Shown: positions 26,920-36,419, counted from the first letter of the stretch. The stretch is 64,000 nt of DNA from Taklimakanibacter lacteus (GCA_003576695.1 QOZQ01000009.1:186001-250000); one strand, 5' to 3'. The notes: generated by a model from the sequence alone, not told the origin. Numbers and translations: made by a program.

Positions 26920-28071
26920 ATGAGTTTCGCAGTCGAAATCATCGGCGCCGGTCCTTCCGGTCTCATGGCCGCCGAAGTGTTGGCGACGGCAGGGGCACGG
27001 GTGCGCGTCGTCGATCACATGGCATCGCCGGCGCGGAAATTCCTGATGGCCGGGCGTGGCGGCCTCAACCTCACCCATTCGGAGCCCCTGGATCAATTTC
27101 TCGATCGCTATGGCGCGGCGCGGTCCTTTCTTGAGCCCGCCATCCGCGCCTTCCCGCCGGAGGCGCTGATCGGCTGGTGCAATGGTCTCGGCATCGAAAC
27201 CTTTGTCGGATCATCGGGCCGGGTGTTCCCGACGACGATGAAGGCCTCGCCGCTGCTGCGCGCCTGGTTGCGGCGGCTCGATGCGCTGGGCGTGAAGCTC
27301 GAGCTGAAGACCGAATGGATGGGAGAGAAGCGCTCCGATGCGATGATCCTGGCGCTGGGCGGCGCCAGCTGGCCGCGTCTCGGGTCCGACGCGCATTGGG
27401 TGGACGCGCTGCGCCGCCGCGGCGTGCCGGTGAATGATTTCGTGCCCGCCAATTGCGGCATCGGCATTGCCTGGTCGCCTTACTTCCGCGAGCGCTTCGC
27501 GGGAGAGCCGCTGAAGCGCATCAGGGTTACGAGCGGCGTGCGCGGCGTGCGCGGCGAGGCGATGATCACCGCGCGTGGCCTGGAAGGCGGCGCCATCTAT
27601 GCGCTGTCGCGCGAATTGCGCCAGACGGGCAAGCTCACGCTCGATCTGCGGCCGGATCTCTCGATCGCGGCACTGGAAGAGCGCCTGGCCCGTCCGCGGG
27701 GCAAGGACTCCCGGAGCAACCGGCTGCGCAAGGCGGCAAATCTCAGCCCGGCGGCCATCGCGCTGTTGCGCGAGGCGGGCGCGCCGGCGACGGCGCACAC
27801 CATCAAGGCGGTCGAGCTGACCATGACCGGCACCGATCTGCTGGCACGTGCCATTTCATCCGCCGGCGGCGTAGCGTTGGATGCGGTCGATTCCGGCTTC
27901 GCGCTCAAGGCCTGGCCCGGCGTCCATGCGGTGGGCGAAATGCTGGACTGGGAGGCGCCGACCGGCGGCTATCTGCTGCAGGCCTGCTTTTCGACCGCCG
28001 TGGCGGCCGCAAAGGCCTGTCTGGAAGCGTTACAAACTGCCCCGGACCGGCCACAATCCCTTTCTAAGTGA
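26920..28071 (+). CDS. BaiN/HI0933-family FAD-dependent oxidoreductase (TIGR03862-like)
   Basis: This 383-residue flavoprotein has an N-terminal Rossmann motif IIGAGPSGLMAAEVLA and the family sequence SPARKFLMAGRGGLNLTHSEP, diagnostic of the HI0933/BaiN group. The C-terminal FAD-binding segment is GVHAVGEMLDWEAPTGGYLLQACFSTAVAA. Proteins of the TIGR03862 branch are common in alphaproteobacteria, and their substrates are unknown; one related enzyme reduces bile-acid intermediates. It stands alone, with a small glycine-zipper gene downstream. Confidence 0.9.
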   Translation: MSFAVEIIGAGPSGLMAAEVLATAGARVRVVDHMASPARKFLMAGRGGLNLTHSEPLDQFLDRYGAARSFLEPAIRAFPPEALIGWCNGLGIETFVGSSGRVFPTTMKASPLLRAWLRRLDALGVKLELKTEWMGEKRSDAMILALGGASWPRLGSDAHWVDALRRRGVPVNDFVPANCGIGIAWSPYFRERFAGEPLKRIRVTSGVRGVRGEAMITARGLEGGAIYALSRELRQTGKLTLDLRPDLSIAALEERLARPRGKDSRSNRLRKAANLSPAAIALLREAGAPATAHTIKAVELTMTGTDLLARAISSAGGVALDAVDSGFALKAWPGVHAVGEMLDWEAPTGGYLLQACFSTAVAAAKACLEALQTAPDRPQSLSK

Positions 28072-28102
28072 AGGTCAGGTTTTGGATTGGGAGTGGTACG
28101 GC

Positions 28103-28591
28103 ATGAAACGGATTGTCCTCGCGAAATTCATGGGCGTCGCGATGGCGCTCGCCATGACGGCGGGCTTCGCCGGCACGGCGTCGGCAGGCCCCAGAGGCTA
28201 TTGTGATTCCTATGCCCGCGATGTCGCGCACCGCAAGACCAATGGCGGCGCTGATGTGCTGGTCGGCACCATCGGCGGCGCTTTGGGCGGTGCGCTGATC
28301 GGCGGCCTCATCGACCGCGGCGAAGGGGCGGGCAAGGGCGCCATCATCGGCGGCGTCGGCGGCACGCTGCTGGGCGCCGGCGTCACCAGCGATCGCTACC
28401 GCCGCGCTTATGACAATGCCTTCGCGCGCTGCATGGACAATTATGAAGGCCAGCGCGTGCGCTATCAGGCGGCCGATGATACCGGCGGCCGTTCATGGTC
28501 CAAGGCCTGTGCCCGCAAATACCGCTCCTTCGATCCGCAGACCGGCAAGTACAAGAGCGCATCGGGCAAGTGGCGGCCCTGCCGCCTGTAG
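28103..28591 (+). CDS. Secreted glycine-zipper protein with BA14K-like C-terminus
   Basis: This 162-residue exported protein has a signal peptide ending in GTASA. A glycine-zipper membrane-inserting segment follows (IGGALGGALIGGLIDRGEGAGKGAIIGGVGGTLLGAG). The C-terminal part ACARKYRSFDPQTGKYKSASGKWRPC matches the BA14K-type CxxRYRSFDPxTGxYxxxxGxxxxC pattern. Such proteins sit in the cell envelope of Rhizobiales and include Brucella immunogenic proteins. Even cysteine spacing suggests disulfides. Exact function is not known. Confidence 0.82.
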   Translation: MKRIVLAKFMGVAMALAMTAGFAGTASAGPRGYCDSYARDVAHRKTNGGADVLVGTIGGALGGALIGGLIDRGEGAGKGAIIGGVGGTLLGAGVTSDRYRRAYDNAFARCMDNYEGQRVRYQAADDTGGRSWSKACARKYRSFDPQTGKYKSASGKWRPCRL

Positions 28592-28609
28592 CTTCTCTCT
28601 GAACAAACG

Positions 28610-28640
28610 AAAAGGGCCGGAGATTTTCTCCGGCCCTTTT
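28610..28640. terminator. Bidirectional terminator
   Basis: AAAAGGGCCGGAGA (28610-28623) pairs perfectly with TCTCCGGCCCTTTT (28627-28640) around TTT. It lies between the convergent glycine-zipper and L,D-transpeptidase genes, with an A run on one side and a T run on the other, so it can stop transcription both ways. Confidence 0.92.
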
Positions 28641-28656
28641 GCTTGCAGCGAAAGTC

Positions 28657-29331
28657 TCAGACCGCTTCGTCTTCGTGCTGGCGCACGATGATCGCAGCAC
28701 CCGGCCGCACCCGGTTGAAGAGATCGATCACATCCTGATTGATGAGGCGCACGCATCCTGACGACACCGCCTTGCCGATGCTGGCGGCATCCTGCGTGCC
28801 GTGCAGGCGGTACAAAGTGTCCTGGCCGTCCTGGAATATATACATCGCGCGCGCGCCGAGCGGATTGTCGAGCGCCGGCTCCATGCCATTGCGGTATTTC
28901 TCCAGCTCCGGCTGGCGGGCGATCATTTCGCTGGGCGGCGTCCAGCGCGGCCAGGCGCGCTTGTACTGGATGCGCCCGCGCCCGCCCCAGCTGAAGCCGT
29001 CGCGCCCGATGCCGACGCCATAGCGCATCGCCGTGCCGTTCTCCATTACCAGATAGAGGAAGCGGTTCGGCGTATCGACGATGATGGTACCGGGTATTTC
29101 GGCGGTCGGAAAATCGACGATCCGCCGGCGGTATTTCGGCTTGAGCTTCTTCAGATCGGCGGCCGGTATCGGAAAGGGCTCGTCGGGCAGGGCGCCATAG
29201 TTGCGCGCAAAGGGCGAAGGGCCGGAAGAAGTGGGCTCGGCCATGATGCCTTCCTCGCTTCCGTCCCTGACGCAGGCGCTGAGCGCGAGGCCAGCGCCGC
29301 CGAGGAGGAAAAAGCGCCGGGTGATCGGCAT
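28657..29331 (-). CDS. L,D-transpeptidase (YkuD domain), probable lipoprotein
   Basis: This 224-residue periplasmic enzyme forms 3-3 peptidoglycan cross-links or attaches outer-membrane proteins. The N-terminus has RR followed by a hydrophobic segment and a lipobox-like LALSAC (C20). The YkuD catalytic motif is LYRLHGTQ...SSGCVRLINQD, with H177 and the nucleophile C193. The domain occupies residues 80-220, as usual for alphaproteobacterial single-domain LDTs. It is convergent with the glycine-zipper gene, from which it is insulated by a terminator. Confidence 0.93.
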   Translation of the reverse strand: MPITRRFFLLGGAGLALSACVRDGSEEGIMAEPTSSGPSPFARNYGALPDEPFPIPAADLKKLKPKYRRRIVDFPTAEIPGTIIVDTPNRFLYLVMENGTAMRYGVGIGRDGFSWGGRGRIQYKRAWPRWTPPSEMIARQPELEKYRNGMEPALDNPLGARAMYIFQDGQDTLYRLHGTQDAASIGKAVSSGCVRLINQDVIDLFNRVRPGAAIIVRQHEDEAV

Positions 29332-29406
29332 GGGTAAGTGTCCTTGAGTGTCAATTGAAAGAGAACCGCAGGCCTTCGCTGCGGCAATGAACGATCTGTC
29401 CGGGGA

Positions 29407-29757
29407 TCAGGCGGCGCGCGGTGGCGGCGTCGGCACGCCAAGCTCGGTGCTTGGCGGTGGCGGCAGGCTGCCGACCCGAGCGAAGCTGCAAGCGCCGCTC
29501 TCGGGCGCGAGGTCGATCGCCGTGATCTCGACGGGGGCAAGCTTGATGCTGGCGCAGCGGCTCGGCAGCGGGATATGGCCGCCGAAGGCCTGCAGGCTTC
29601 GGCCGGCAAGAGCCCGTTCGGTGAAGTCGGCCGGCGCCAAGGAATTGTGCAGCCGCGCCGTGGGACCCAGAACCTGACACAGGGTAAGCGCCAGCATGCA
29701 CAGGAACATCACGGAAACTGTGGCACGGCGCAGGCAGATATCGGGAACGCGACTCAT
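29407..29757 (-). CDS. Proline-rich hypothetical protein with N-terminal hydrophobic segment
   Basis: This 116-residue frame has a basic N-terminus and a hydrophobic stretch (VSVMFLCMLALTLCQVLG) that may be a signal or anchor. A mature part with three scattered cysteines and a proline-rich end (LPPPPSTELGVPTPPP) follows. No family was recognised. Other frames are also open here, but this one has the most protein-like start and composition. It lies between the L,D-transpeptidase and the aminotransferase genes; the reality of the gene is uncertain. Confidence 0.4.
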   Translation of the reverse strand: MSRVPDICLRRATVSVMFLCMLALTLCQVLGPTARLHNSLAPADFTERALAGRSLQAFGGHIPLPSRCASIKLAPVEITAIDLAPESGACSFARVGSLPPPPSTELGVPTPPPRAA

Positions 29758-29901
29758 CTCAGCCGTCTTCTACTCTTTTTGACCCGCAGGCCAAGCTCAC
29801 GAGCTTGTGAATCGACACGCTTAATTCGCGACTGTTGCGCCGAGGTCACAGTCGGATTTGCCAGCCTTCGCCCTGCATGCCATAGCTCCCCGTTCCGGGT
29901 A

Positions 29902-31017
29902 ATGGAGCCTTTCGTGACAAGCATACCGCTGACCCCTGTGGTCGAGGCGCTGCCTTCCACCGTCCCCTTTGTCGGCCCCGAGGCGCTGGAGCGCCAGCGA
30001 GGCGTCGCCTTCAAGGCGCGGCTCGGCGCCAATGAGAGCGGCTTCGGACCCTCGCCACGGGCGATCGCCGCCCTCGAGAGGGCAGCGCATGACGTTTGGA
30101 AATATTGCGATCCCGAGAACCACGATCTCAAGCAGGCCCTGGCGCGCCATCATGGCGTGCGCCCGGAGAACATCGCGGTGGGCGAGGGGATCGACGCGCT
30201 CTTCGGCTATGCGGTGCGCCTTTTCGTCGAGCCGGGCGTCACCGTCGCCACGTCGCAGGGCGCCTATCCGACCTTCAACTTCCACGTCAATGGCTATGGC
30301 GGAAGGCTGGTGACGACGCCCTATCGCGCGGACCGCGAGGATCCGCAAGCTCTGCTCGATCTGGCGAAGCGCGAGAAGGCGCGGCTCATCTTCTTCGCCA
30401 ACCCCGACAACCCGATGGGATCGTGGTGGCCTGCGCCTGCGGTCGAGGCGCTGATCCGCGACATCCCCGACCATGCGCTCCTCATCCTCGATGAGGCCTA
30501 TGGCGAATTCGCTCCCCCGGGCACTTTGCCGCCCCTCGACACCGGCAACCCGAAGCTTCTGCGCTTCCGCACCTTCTCCAAGGCCTATGGCCTGGCGGGG
30601 GCCCGCATCGGCTATGTGATCGGCGAGGCGGAGCTCATCAAATGCTTCGACAAGGTGCGCAATCATTTCGGCGTCAACCGCCTGGCCCAGGCGGCTGCGC
30701 TGGCGGCTCTTGCCGATGAGGCCTATCTGCGCGAGGTGGTGGCCAAGGTGGGCCGCGCGCGCCAGCGCATCGGTGCCATTGCCGGTGCTGAGGGCTTGCG
30801 GCCTTTGCCCTCGGCCACGAATTTCGTGACCATCGATTGCGGCCGCGACGGCGCCCATGCGAAGCGCCTGCTGGACGCGCTGATCGGCCTTGGCATCTTC
30901 GTGCGCATGCCAGGTGTCGCGCCGCTCAACCGCTGCATGAGGGTGAGTGCCGCGCCCGACGATGAGCTTGATCTCTTCGCCGAGGCGCTGCCGAAGGCCT
31001 TGCGCAGCCTCGGCTGA
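29902..31017 (+). CDS. HisC-like PLP-dependent aminotransferase
   Basis: This 371-residue class I/II aminotransferase is of the histidinol-phosphate aminotransferase type. It shows LGANESGFGPSP at the N-terminus, the Asp/Tyr motif ILDEAYGEF (PLP-nitrogen Asp) and the Schiff-base Lys in RTFSKAYGLAGARIGY. The conserved C-terminal Arg lies in NRCMRVSAA. The rest of the histidine pathway is absent, and it stands before an enolase-superfamily gene. A catabolic amino-donor role or a phenylalanine/tyrosine aminotransferase activity is as likely as histidine synthesis. Confidence 0.88.
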   Translation: MEPFVTSIPLTPVVEALPSTVPFVGPEALERQRGVAFKARLGANESGFGPSPRAIAALERAAHDVWKYCDPENHDLKQALARHHGVRPENIAVGEGIDALFGYAVRLFVEPGVTVATSQGAYPTFNFHVNGYGGRLVTTPYRADREDPQALLDLAKREKARLIFFANPDNPMGSWWPAPAVEALIRDIPDHALLILDEAYGEFAPPGTLPPLDTGNPKLLRFRTFSKAYGLAGARIGYVIGEAELIKCFDKVRNHFGVNRLAQAAALAALADEAYLREVVAKVGRARQRIGAIAGAEGLRPLPSATNFVTIDCGRDGAHAKRLLDALIGLGIFVRMPGVAPLNRCMRVSAAPDDELDLFAEALPKALRSLG

Positions 31018-31100
31018 CCCAAAATGGTGAGGCGGGCTGGCTCTTGCATCATGTCGTCGTCCCGGGCGATGGTGACTGAAACAGCGCGGGGAGTGGCGGC

Positions 31101-32294
31101 GTGAAGGTCAGGGATCTCAAGGTTTTCATTGTCGGCAATCCGCCGCCGGGCTTTGGCGGGCGCTACTTCATCTTCGTCAAGCTGACCACCGACGACAATG
31201 TCAGCGGCATCGGCGAAGTCTATTGCGATACATTCGGGCCCAAGGCGATGACCGCCATGATCGAGGATGTCTTCGCCCGTCATGTCGAAGGCATGGACCC
31301 GTTCCACATCGAGGCGCTGTGGCGCAAGGCCTATGGCACAGGCTACACCTTGCGCCCCGATGCCTCGCTGATGGGCGTGCTGTCCGGCATCGAGATCGCG
31401 CTCTGGGACATCAAGGGCAAGGCGACCGGCAAGCCCGTCTATGAGCTGCTGGGCGGACGCGTGCATGAAAGCCTCAGGTCATACACTTATATCTATCCCG
31501 ACACGGCCAAAGGCCAGGACAGTTCGATCTACTGGAATGCCGAAGCCTCGGCCGAGCGTGCCGCGCATTATGTGAAGCAGGGCTTCACCGCCATCAAGTT
31601 CGATCCGGCCGCACCCTATTCGGTCTTCGATCCGCGCCAGCCTTCGCTGGTCTCGCTCGAGCTGTGTGAGAAATTCTGCCGGCTGATCCGCGAGGCGGTC
31701 GGCAGCAAGGCCGACCTTCTGTTCGGCACGCATGGCCAGTTCACGGCATCCGGCGCCATCCGTCTCGCCAAACGGCTCGAGCCTTATGAACCGCTGTGGT
31801 TCGAGGAGCCGACACCGCCTGAAATGCCGGAGGAGATGGCGAAAGTGGCGCGCGGCACGTCCATTCCCATTGCGACCGGCGAGCGGCTCGTCACCAAATA
31901 TGAGTTCGCCCGTGTGCTCGAAACCGGCGCCGCCTCGATCCTGCAAATGGCGCTGGGCCGGGTCGGCGGCATCATGGAGGCGAAGAAGGTCGCCGCCATG
32001 GCCGAGACGCATTATGCGCAGATAGCGCCTCATCTCTATGCCGGGCCGGTGGAAGGTGCGGCCAATATCCACTTCGCCGCCTCGCTGCCGAATTTCCTGA
32101 TCCTCGAAAGCATCGAGACCTGGGGCGGCTTCCATTCCAGGATCCTGAAGAAGCCGATCCGCTGGGAGGAGGGCCGCGTGCTGCTGCCGACCGAGCCAGG
32201 CCTCGGCATCGAGCTCGATGAGAAGGTGGCGCTGGCGCATCCCTATACGGGCACGAATGTCCATCTCGAAATGACCGAGCGGCCGATCGAGTGA
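31101..32294 (+). CDS. Enolase-superfamily sugar-acid dehydratase (mandelate racemase/galactonate dehydratase-like)
   Basis: This 397-residue enolase-superfamily member has an N-terminal capping domain and a (beta/alpha)7beta barrel. It has the second and third metal ligands in FEEPTPPE and TGERLVT, and a C-terminal acid in IAPHLYAGP. Where galactonate dehydratase has DFHG, with Asp as first metal ligand, this protein has GTHG, so one standard ligand seems absent. The GTG start at 31101 follows GGGGAG. It overlaps the next gene and is probably co-transcribed with a dehydrogenase and an amidohydrolase. Confidence 0.88.
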   Translation: MKVRDLKVFIVGNPPPGFGGRYFIFVKLTTDDNVSGIGEVYCDTFGPKAMTAMIEDVFARHVEGMDPFHIEALWRKAYGTGYTLRPDASLMGVLSGIEIALWDIKGKATGKPVYELLGGRVHESLRSYTYIYPDTAKGQDSSIYWNAEASAERAAHYVKQGFTAIKFDPAAPYSVFDPRQPSLVSLELCEKFCRLIREAVGSKADLLFGTHGQFTASGAIRLAKRLEPYEPLWFEEPTPPEMPEEMAKVARGTSIPIATGERLVTKYEFARVLETGAASILQMALGRVGGIMEAKKVAAMAETHYAQIAPHLYAGPVEGAANIHFAASLPNFLILESIETWGGFHSRILKKPIRWEEGRVLLPTEPGLGIELDEKVALAHPYTGTNVHLEMTERPIE

Positions 32295-32296
32295 TC

Positions 32297-33193
32297 ATGC
32301 GCTACGGCTTCATCGGTCTCGGCAATCTGGGCGGACATCTTGCGCTGAGTCTCATCCGCGGCGGTTTCGACGTTGCTGTCTGCGACCGGGACAGCGCGCG
32401 CGCCGCCAGGCATATCGAGGCCGGCGCCCGCTGGGCCGGCAAGCCCGGCGAGCTGGCCGCGTCATGCGATGCCATCATCACCTGCCTGCCATCGCCCACG
32501 GCATCGGAAGCGGTGCTTGGCGAATTGCTGACGGCGGGCTTCGCCGGCACCTGGATCGAGATGTCGACCCTGGGGCGCGACGAGATCCTGAAGCTTGCCG
32601 CGCGGGCGGGCGATCACGGCATCCGCCTCCTCGAATGTCCGGTGACCGGCGGCGTCCATCTGGCGGCCCGTGGCGAGATCACGGTGCTCGCGGGCGGCGA
32701 TGCCGATCTCCTGGCCGAACATCGCCCGGCGCTCGAAGCGATGGGCGGCAGGCTCTTCCACATGGGGCCTCTGGGCTCTGCCGCGGTGATCAAGGTCATC
32801 ACCAACATGCTGGCCTTCATTCATCTCATCGCCGATGGCGAGGCGCTGATGCTGGCCAAGCGCGGCGGCCTCGATCTGGCGCAGGCCTGGAAGGCGATCG
32901 CGGCAAGCTCCGGCACCAGCTTCGTGCATGAGACGGAAGGCCAGCTCATCCTCAATGGCAGCTATGACATCGCCTTCACCATGGATCTGGCGCTGAAGGA
33001 CCTGGGCTTTGCCATGAAATTCGGCGAGGAGTTCGGCGTGCCGCTCGATCTCGCTACCCGCACCCGCGAGGCCTTTATGAAGGGCAGGGAGGCCTATGGC
33101 GGGGCGGCGCAGTCGACCATGATCGTCAAACTGCTCGAAGACGAACTCGAAACGGATCTGCGCGCGCCGGGCTTTCCGGCGCGCCTCGAATGA
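32297..33193 (+). CDS. HIBADH-family NAD(P)-dependent 3-hydroxy-acid dehydrogenase
   Basis: This 298-residue beta-hydroxyacid dehydrogenase has the Rossmann motif GFIGLGNLGGHLALSL and the substrate loop ECPVTGGVHLAARGEITVLAGG. The catalytic Lys region is AAVIKVITNMLAF. Family members oxidise 3-hydroxyisobutyrate, tartronate semialdehyde and similar compounds. The ATG at 32297 lies just after the enolase-superfamily stop; a GTG at 32291 would overlap that stop by four bases. In this operon it may oxidise the product of the dehydratase. Confidence 0.9.
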   Translation: MRYGFIGLGNLGGHLALSLIRGGFDVAVCDRDSARAARHIEAGARWAGKPGELAASCDAIITCLPSPTASEAVLGELLTAGFAGTWIEMSTLGRDEILKLAARAGDHGIRLLECPVTGGVHLAARGEITVLAGGDADLLAEHRPALEAMGGRLFHMGPLGSAAVIKVITNMLAFIHLIADGEALMLAKRGGLDLAQAWKAIAASSGTSFVHETEGQLILNGSYDIAFTMDLALKDLGFAMKFGEEFGVPLDLATRTREAFMKGREAYGGAAQSTMIVKLLEDELETDLRAPGFPARLE

Positions 33194-33204
33194 GGGGACT
33201 ATCG

Positions 33205-34839
33205 ATGAAACCTGAGATGATCGTCATCAATGCCGACATAAGGACCATGGACCCGCTGAAGCCCAGGGTCGAAGCGCTGGCCTCGCATCAAGGCCGCGTC
33301 CTGGCGCTGGGATCGACCGCGGAGATCAGGGCGCTGGCCGGTAAAGGGGCCAGGGTCGTCGACGCCGGCGGCAGGCTCGTTCTGCCGGGCTTCCAGGACA
33401 CCCATATCCATATGCAGGATTCAGGCACACGCCACGCGCTCGATGTCGACCTTGCCGGCGTTCGCAAGATCGAGGAGCTGCAGGCGAAGCTGAAGGACTT
33501 CGCCGAGGCCAATCCGAAGCGCGACTGGGTGAAGGGCCATGGCTGGTATTCGGGCATTTTCGGCGAGCACAACCTCACCCGCCAGGTGCTCGATGCGGTG
33601 GTGCCCGATCGTCCCGTGCTGCTTTATTCGTCGGACTATCACAGCGCCGCGATGAACACGAAAGCCTGCGAGCGGATCGGTCTCGACCGCTCTGTGCAGG
33701 ACCCGGAGAATGGCCGTTTCGCCCGCGACAAGACCGGCGTGCCGACCGGCATGCTGCATGAGCTTGCCATCGAATGGGCGCGCGAGCGCATGCCCGAGAC
33801 ACCCGATTCTGACTGGGAAGCGGGGGTGCGTTTCGGCCAGGCTCTGTGCAACCGCAACGGTTTCACCGGCGTGCTCGACGCGCTCGTCACCGAGAGGCAT
33901 TTGCGCATCTATCGCGCGGTTGAAAAAAGCACCGGCCTCACGGTGCGCGTCGCCTCGACCGCCCTGGTCGAGCCTACCGATACGGTCGAGGGCGCGCTCG
34001 CCCGCATCGAAGGCTTCCGCCGCGACTGCTCATCCCCCATGCTGAAAGTACATTCGGCGAAATTCTTCCTCGATGGCGTGCTCGAGAACCGCACCGCGGC
34101 GATGATCGAGGACTATCACGACGCCGAGGGCGGCAACGCGCCGGTGATGTTCGGCGAGAATCATTTGCGCGAGCTCTTCATCGCCTTCGATGCGGCACGC
34201 TTCCAGATCCATTGCCATGTGATCGGCGACAAGGCGGTGCGGGTGGCGCTCGACGGGCTCGAGGCGGCGCGCGAAGTGAATGGCGCCTGGCCCAGCCTGC
34301 ATCAGCTCGCCCATGTGCAATGCATCGATCCCGACGACATTCCGCGTTTCGCGAAGCTCGGCATCATGCCGAATATCCAGGCCCTGTGGGCCAGGAACGA
34401 GCCCTCGGTCACCGATGTCGCCGTGCCGATCGCGGGTCCGCGCATGGCGCGCTGGATCTATCCCTTCCGCTCGCTGATCGATGCTGGCGCGAGCTGTGCC
34501 CTGTCGAGCGACTGGGGCGTTTCGACGCTCAACCCGTTCCACATCATGCAGACCGCGATCACCCGCCAGCCGCCCGGCAAGCCGAAGGACTATCCGCCCT
34601 TCCTGCCCGAGGAACGCATGACGCTCGATGAATGCATCAAGGGCTATACGGTCAACGCCGCGGCCGCTGCCTGGCGCTCGGCCGATACGGGCTCGCTGGA
34701 GCAGGGCAAATATGCCGATCTCATCATCCTCGACCGCGATCTCCTCGCCATCGACCCCTATGACATTGCCGACACGCAAGTGATGCTGACCCTGCTCGGC
34801 GGCCGCGAGGTCTACCGGCATGAAGAATTTGGTGGGTAA
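33205..34839 (+). CDS. YtcJ-like metal-dependent amidohydrolase
   Basis: This 544-residue amidohydrolase-superfamily protein of the YtcJ/exoenzyme-regulatory AepA group has the metal site DTHIHM near residue 75. A second-shell site HCHVIGDKAV lies near 336, HQLAHVQ near 370, and the catalytic Asp in ALSSDWGVSTLNP near 435. These enzymes hydrolyse amides of arylalkylamines or N-acyl compounds. The ATG at 33205 has GAGGGG seven bases upstream and is preferred to the ATG at 33190. It ends a three-gene set whose substrate may be an N-acyl or lactam compound. Confidence 0.9.
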   Translation: MKPEMIVINADIRTMDPLKPRVEALASHQGRVLALGSTAEIRALAGKGARVVDAGGRLVLPGFQDTHIHMQDSGTRHALDVDLAGVRKIEELQAKLKDFAEANPKRDWVKGHGWYSGIFGEHNLTRQVLDAVVPDRPVLLYSSDYHSAAMNTKACERIGLDRSVQDPENGRFARDKTGVPTGMLHELAIEWARERMPETPDSDWEAGVRFGQALCNRNGFTGVLDALVTERHLRIYRAVEKSTGLTVRVASTALVEPTDTVEGALARIEGFRRDCSSPMLKVHSAKFFLDGVLENRTAAMIEDYHDAEGGNAPVMFGENHLRELFIAFDAARFQIHCHVIGDKAVRVALDGLEAAREVNGAWPSLHQLAHVQCIDPDDIPRFAKLGIMPNIQALWARNEPSVTDVAVPIAGPRMARWIYPFRSLIDAGASCALSSDWGVSTLNPFHIMQTAITRQPPGKPKDYPPFLPEERMTLDECIKGYTVNAAAAAWRSADTGSLEQGKYADLIILDRDLLAIDPYDIADTQVMLTLLGGREVYRHEEFGG

Positions 34840-34882
34840 CAGCTACCGACACTCGAGTAGCGCCGCCCTGTTGATTCTAGTC

Positions 34883-34914
34883 AATGGGTCCCGGCTTTCG
34901 CCGGGATGACGGCT
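34883..34914. repeat. GGGTCCCGGC-type dispersed palindrome
   Basis: TCCCGGC (34889-34895) and GCCGGGA (34900-34906) form a short hairpin with a TTTC loop, followed by TGACGG. On the minus strand it encodes the familiar RHPGESRDP string that marks this widespread proteobacterial repeat. It lies between the amidohydrolase and glnA genes. Confidence 0.8.
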
Positions 34915-34938
34915 TAGCATCGTAGTAATTCTGAGACA

Positions 34939-34968
34939 GAAAAAGGCCGGATGTTTCCATCCGGCCTT
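34939..34968 (-). terminator. glnA terminator
   Basis: On the minus strand AAGGCCGGATG (34968-34958) pairs perfectly with CATCCGGCCTT (34953-34943) and is followed by a T run (TTTTC). It lies 32 bases downstream of the glnA stop. It is a typical Rho-independent terminator for the glnB-glnA operon. Confidence 0.9.
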
Positions 34969-35000
34969 GAGTTCCCAGGGGGTTATTACACTGTCGTTCG

Positions 35001-36419
35001 TCAGCAGCTGTAATACATGTCGAACTCGACCGGATGCGGCATCATCTCGTACTTCATGTTCTCTTCCATCTTGAGCTCGATGAAGCTGTCGATCTGGTCG
35101 TCGGAGAACACGCCGCCCTTCTTGAGGAACTCGCGGTCCTTGTCGAGCGAGGCGAGCGCTTCGCGCAGCGATCCGCACACCGTCGGGATGCCCTTGAGCT
35201 CGGCCGGCGGCAGATCATAGAGGTTCTTGTCCATGGCATCGCCCGGATGGATCTTGTTCACCACGCCGTCGAGGCCCGCCATGATGATGGCCGAGAAGCC
35301 GAGATAGGGATTGGCCGTCGGATCGGGGAAGCGCACTTCGACGCGCTTCGCCTTCGGGTTCGAGGTGTGCGGGATACGGCAGGAGGCCGAGCGGTTGCGC
35401 GACGAATAGGCGAGTAGCACCGGCGCCTCATAGCCCGGCACCAGACGCTTGTAGGAGTTGGTCGACGGGTTGGTGAAGGCGTTGATCGCCTTGGCATGCT
35501 TGATGACGCCGCCGATGAAGTAGAGGCAGAGCTCGGAGAGATCGGCATACTGGTTGCCGGCCATCTGCGTCTTGCCGTCCTTCCAGATCGAGAAGTGGCA
35601 GTGCATGCCCGAGCCGTTGTCGCCGAAGACCGGCTTCGGCATGAAGGTGGCGGTCTTGCCATAGGCATGCGCCACATTGTGGATCACATATTTGTAGATC
35701 TGCATATGGTCGGCGGCGGTGACCAGCGGCTGGAACTTGGTGCCGAGCTCGTGCTGGGCGGAAGCCACTTCGTGATGGTGCTTCTCGACCGAGAGGCCCA
35801 TCTGGCCCATCACCGACAGCATTTCCGAGCGCATGTCCTGTGCTGAATCCTGCGGGTTCACCGGGAAATAGCCGCCCTTGGTGCGCATGCGGTGGCCGAG
35901 ATTGCCGGTCTCGTATTCCCGGTCGCCGTTGATCGGCAGCTCCACCGAGTCGAGCTTGAAGCCGGTATTGTAGGGCGAGGTGGCGAAGCGCACGTCATCG
36001 AAGATGAAGAACTCGGCCTCGGGACCGACATAGACCGTGTCGCCGAGCTTGGTCTGCTTGAGATAGGCCTCGGTGCGCTTGGCGATCATGCGCGGATCGC
36101 GCGAATAGCCTTCGCCCGTCGAGGGTTCGAGAATGTCGCAGAACACGGCGAGCGTCGTCTGCGCATAGAAGGGGTCCATATGGGCGGTGGCGGGGTCCGG
36201 CATCAGCACCATGTCGGACTCGTTGATCGCCTTCCAGCCGGCGATCGAGGAGCCGTCGAACATCAGCCCGTCGGCGAACGCGTCCTCGGTCATCTGCGAC
36301 ACGTCCATCGTCAGATGCTGCATCTTGCCGCGCGGATCGGTGAAGCGGAGATCGACGTATTTCACATCCTTCTCCTTGATCAGCTTCATCACCGCATCGG
36401 CGTCTTTTGCCTTGGCCAT
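35001..36419 (-). CDS. glnA: Glutamine synthetase type I
   Basis: This 472-residue cytoplasmic dodecameric enzyme makes glutamine from glutamate, ammonia and ATP. The signature [11 protein letters not shown] is near residue 52, the ATP-binding/catalytic [16 protein letters not shown] near 260, and the glutamate site in [17 protein letters not shown]. The adenylylation site NLYDLPP (Tyr about 401) is kept, so regulation by GlnE is expected. The length is standard for GSI-beta. It lies 42 bases downstream of glnB on the same strand, forming the alphaproteobacterial glnBA operon. Confidence 0.98.
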   Translation of the reverse strand: MAKAKDADAVMKLIKEKDVKYVDLRFTDPRGKMQHLTMDVSQMTEDAFADGLMFDGSSIAGWKAINESDMVLMPDPATAHMDPFYAQTTLAVFCDILEPSTGEGYSRDPRMIAKRTEAYLKQTKLGDTVYVGPEAEFFIFDDVRFATSPYNTGFKLDSVELPINGDREYETGNLGHRMRTKGGYFPVNPQDSAQDMRSEMLSVMGQMGLSVEKHHHEVASAQHELGTKFQPLVTAADHMQIYKYVIHNVAHAYGKTATFMPKPVFGDNGSGMHCHFSIWKDGKTQMAGNQYADLSELCLYFIGGVIKHAKAINAFTNPSTNSYKRLVPGYEAPVLLAYSSRNRSASCRIPHTSNPKAKRVEVRFPDPTANPYLGFSAIIMAGLDGVVNKIHPGDAMDKNLYDLPPAELKGIPTVCGSLREALASLDKDREFLKKGGVFSDDQIDSFIELKMEENMKYEMMPHPVEFDMYYSC

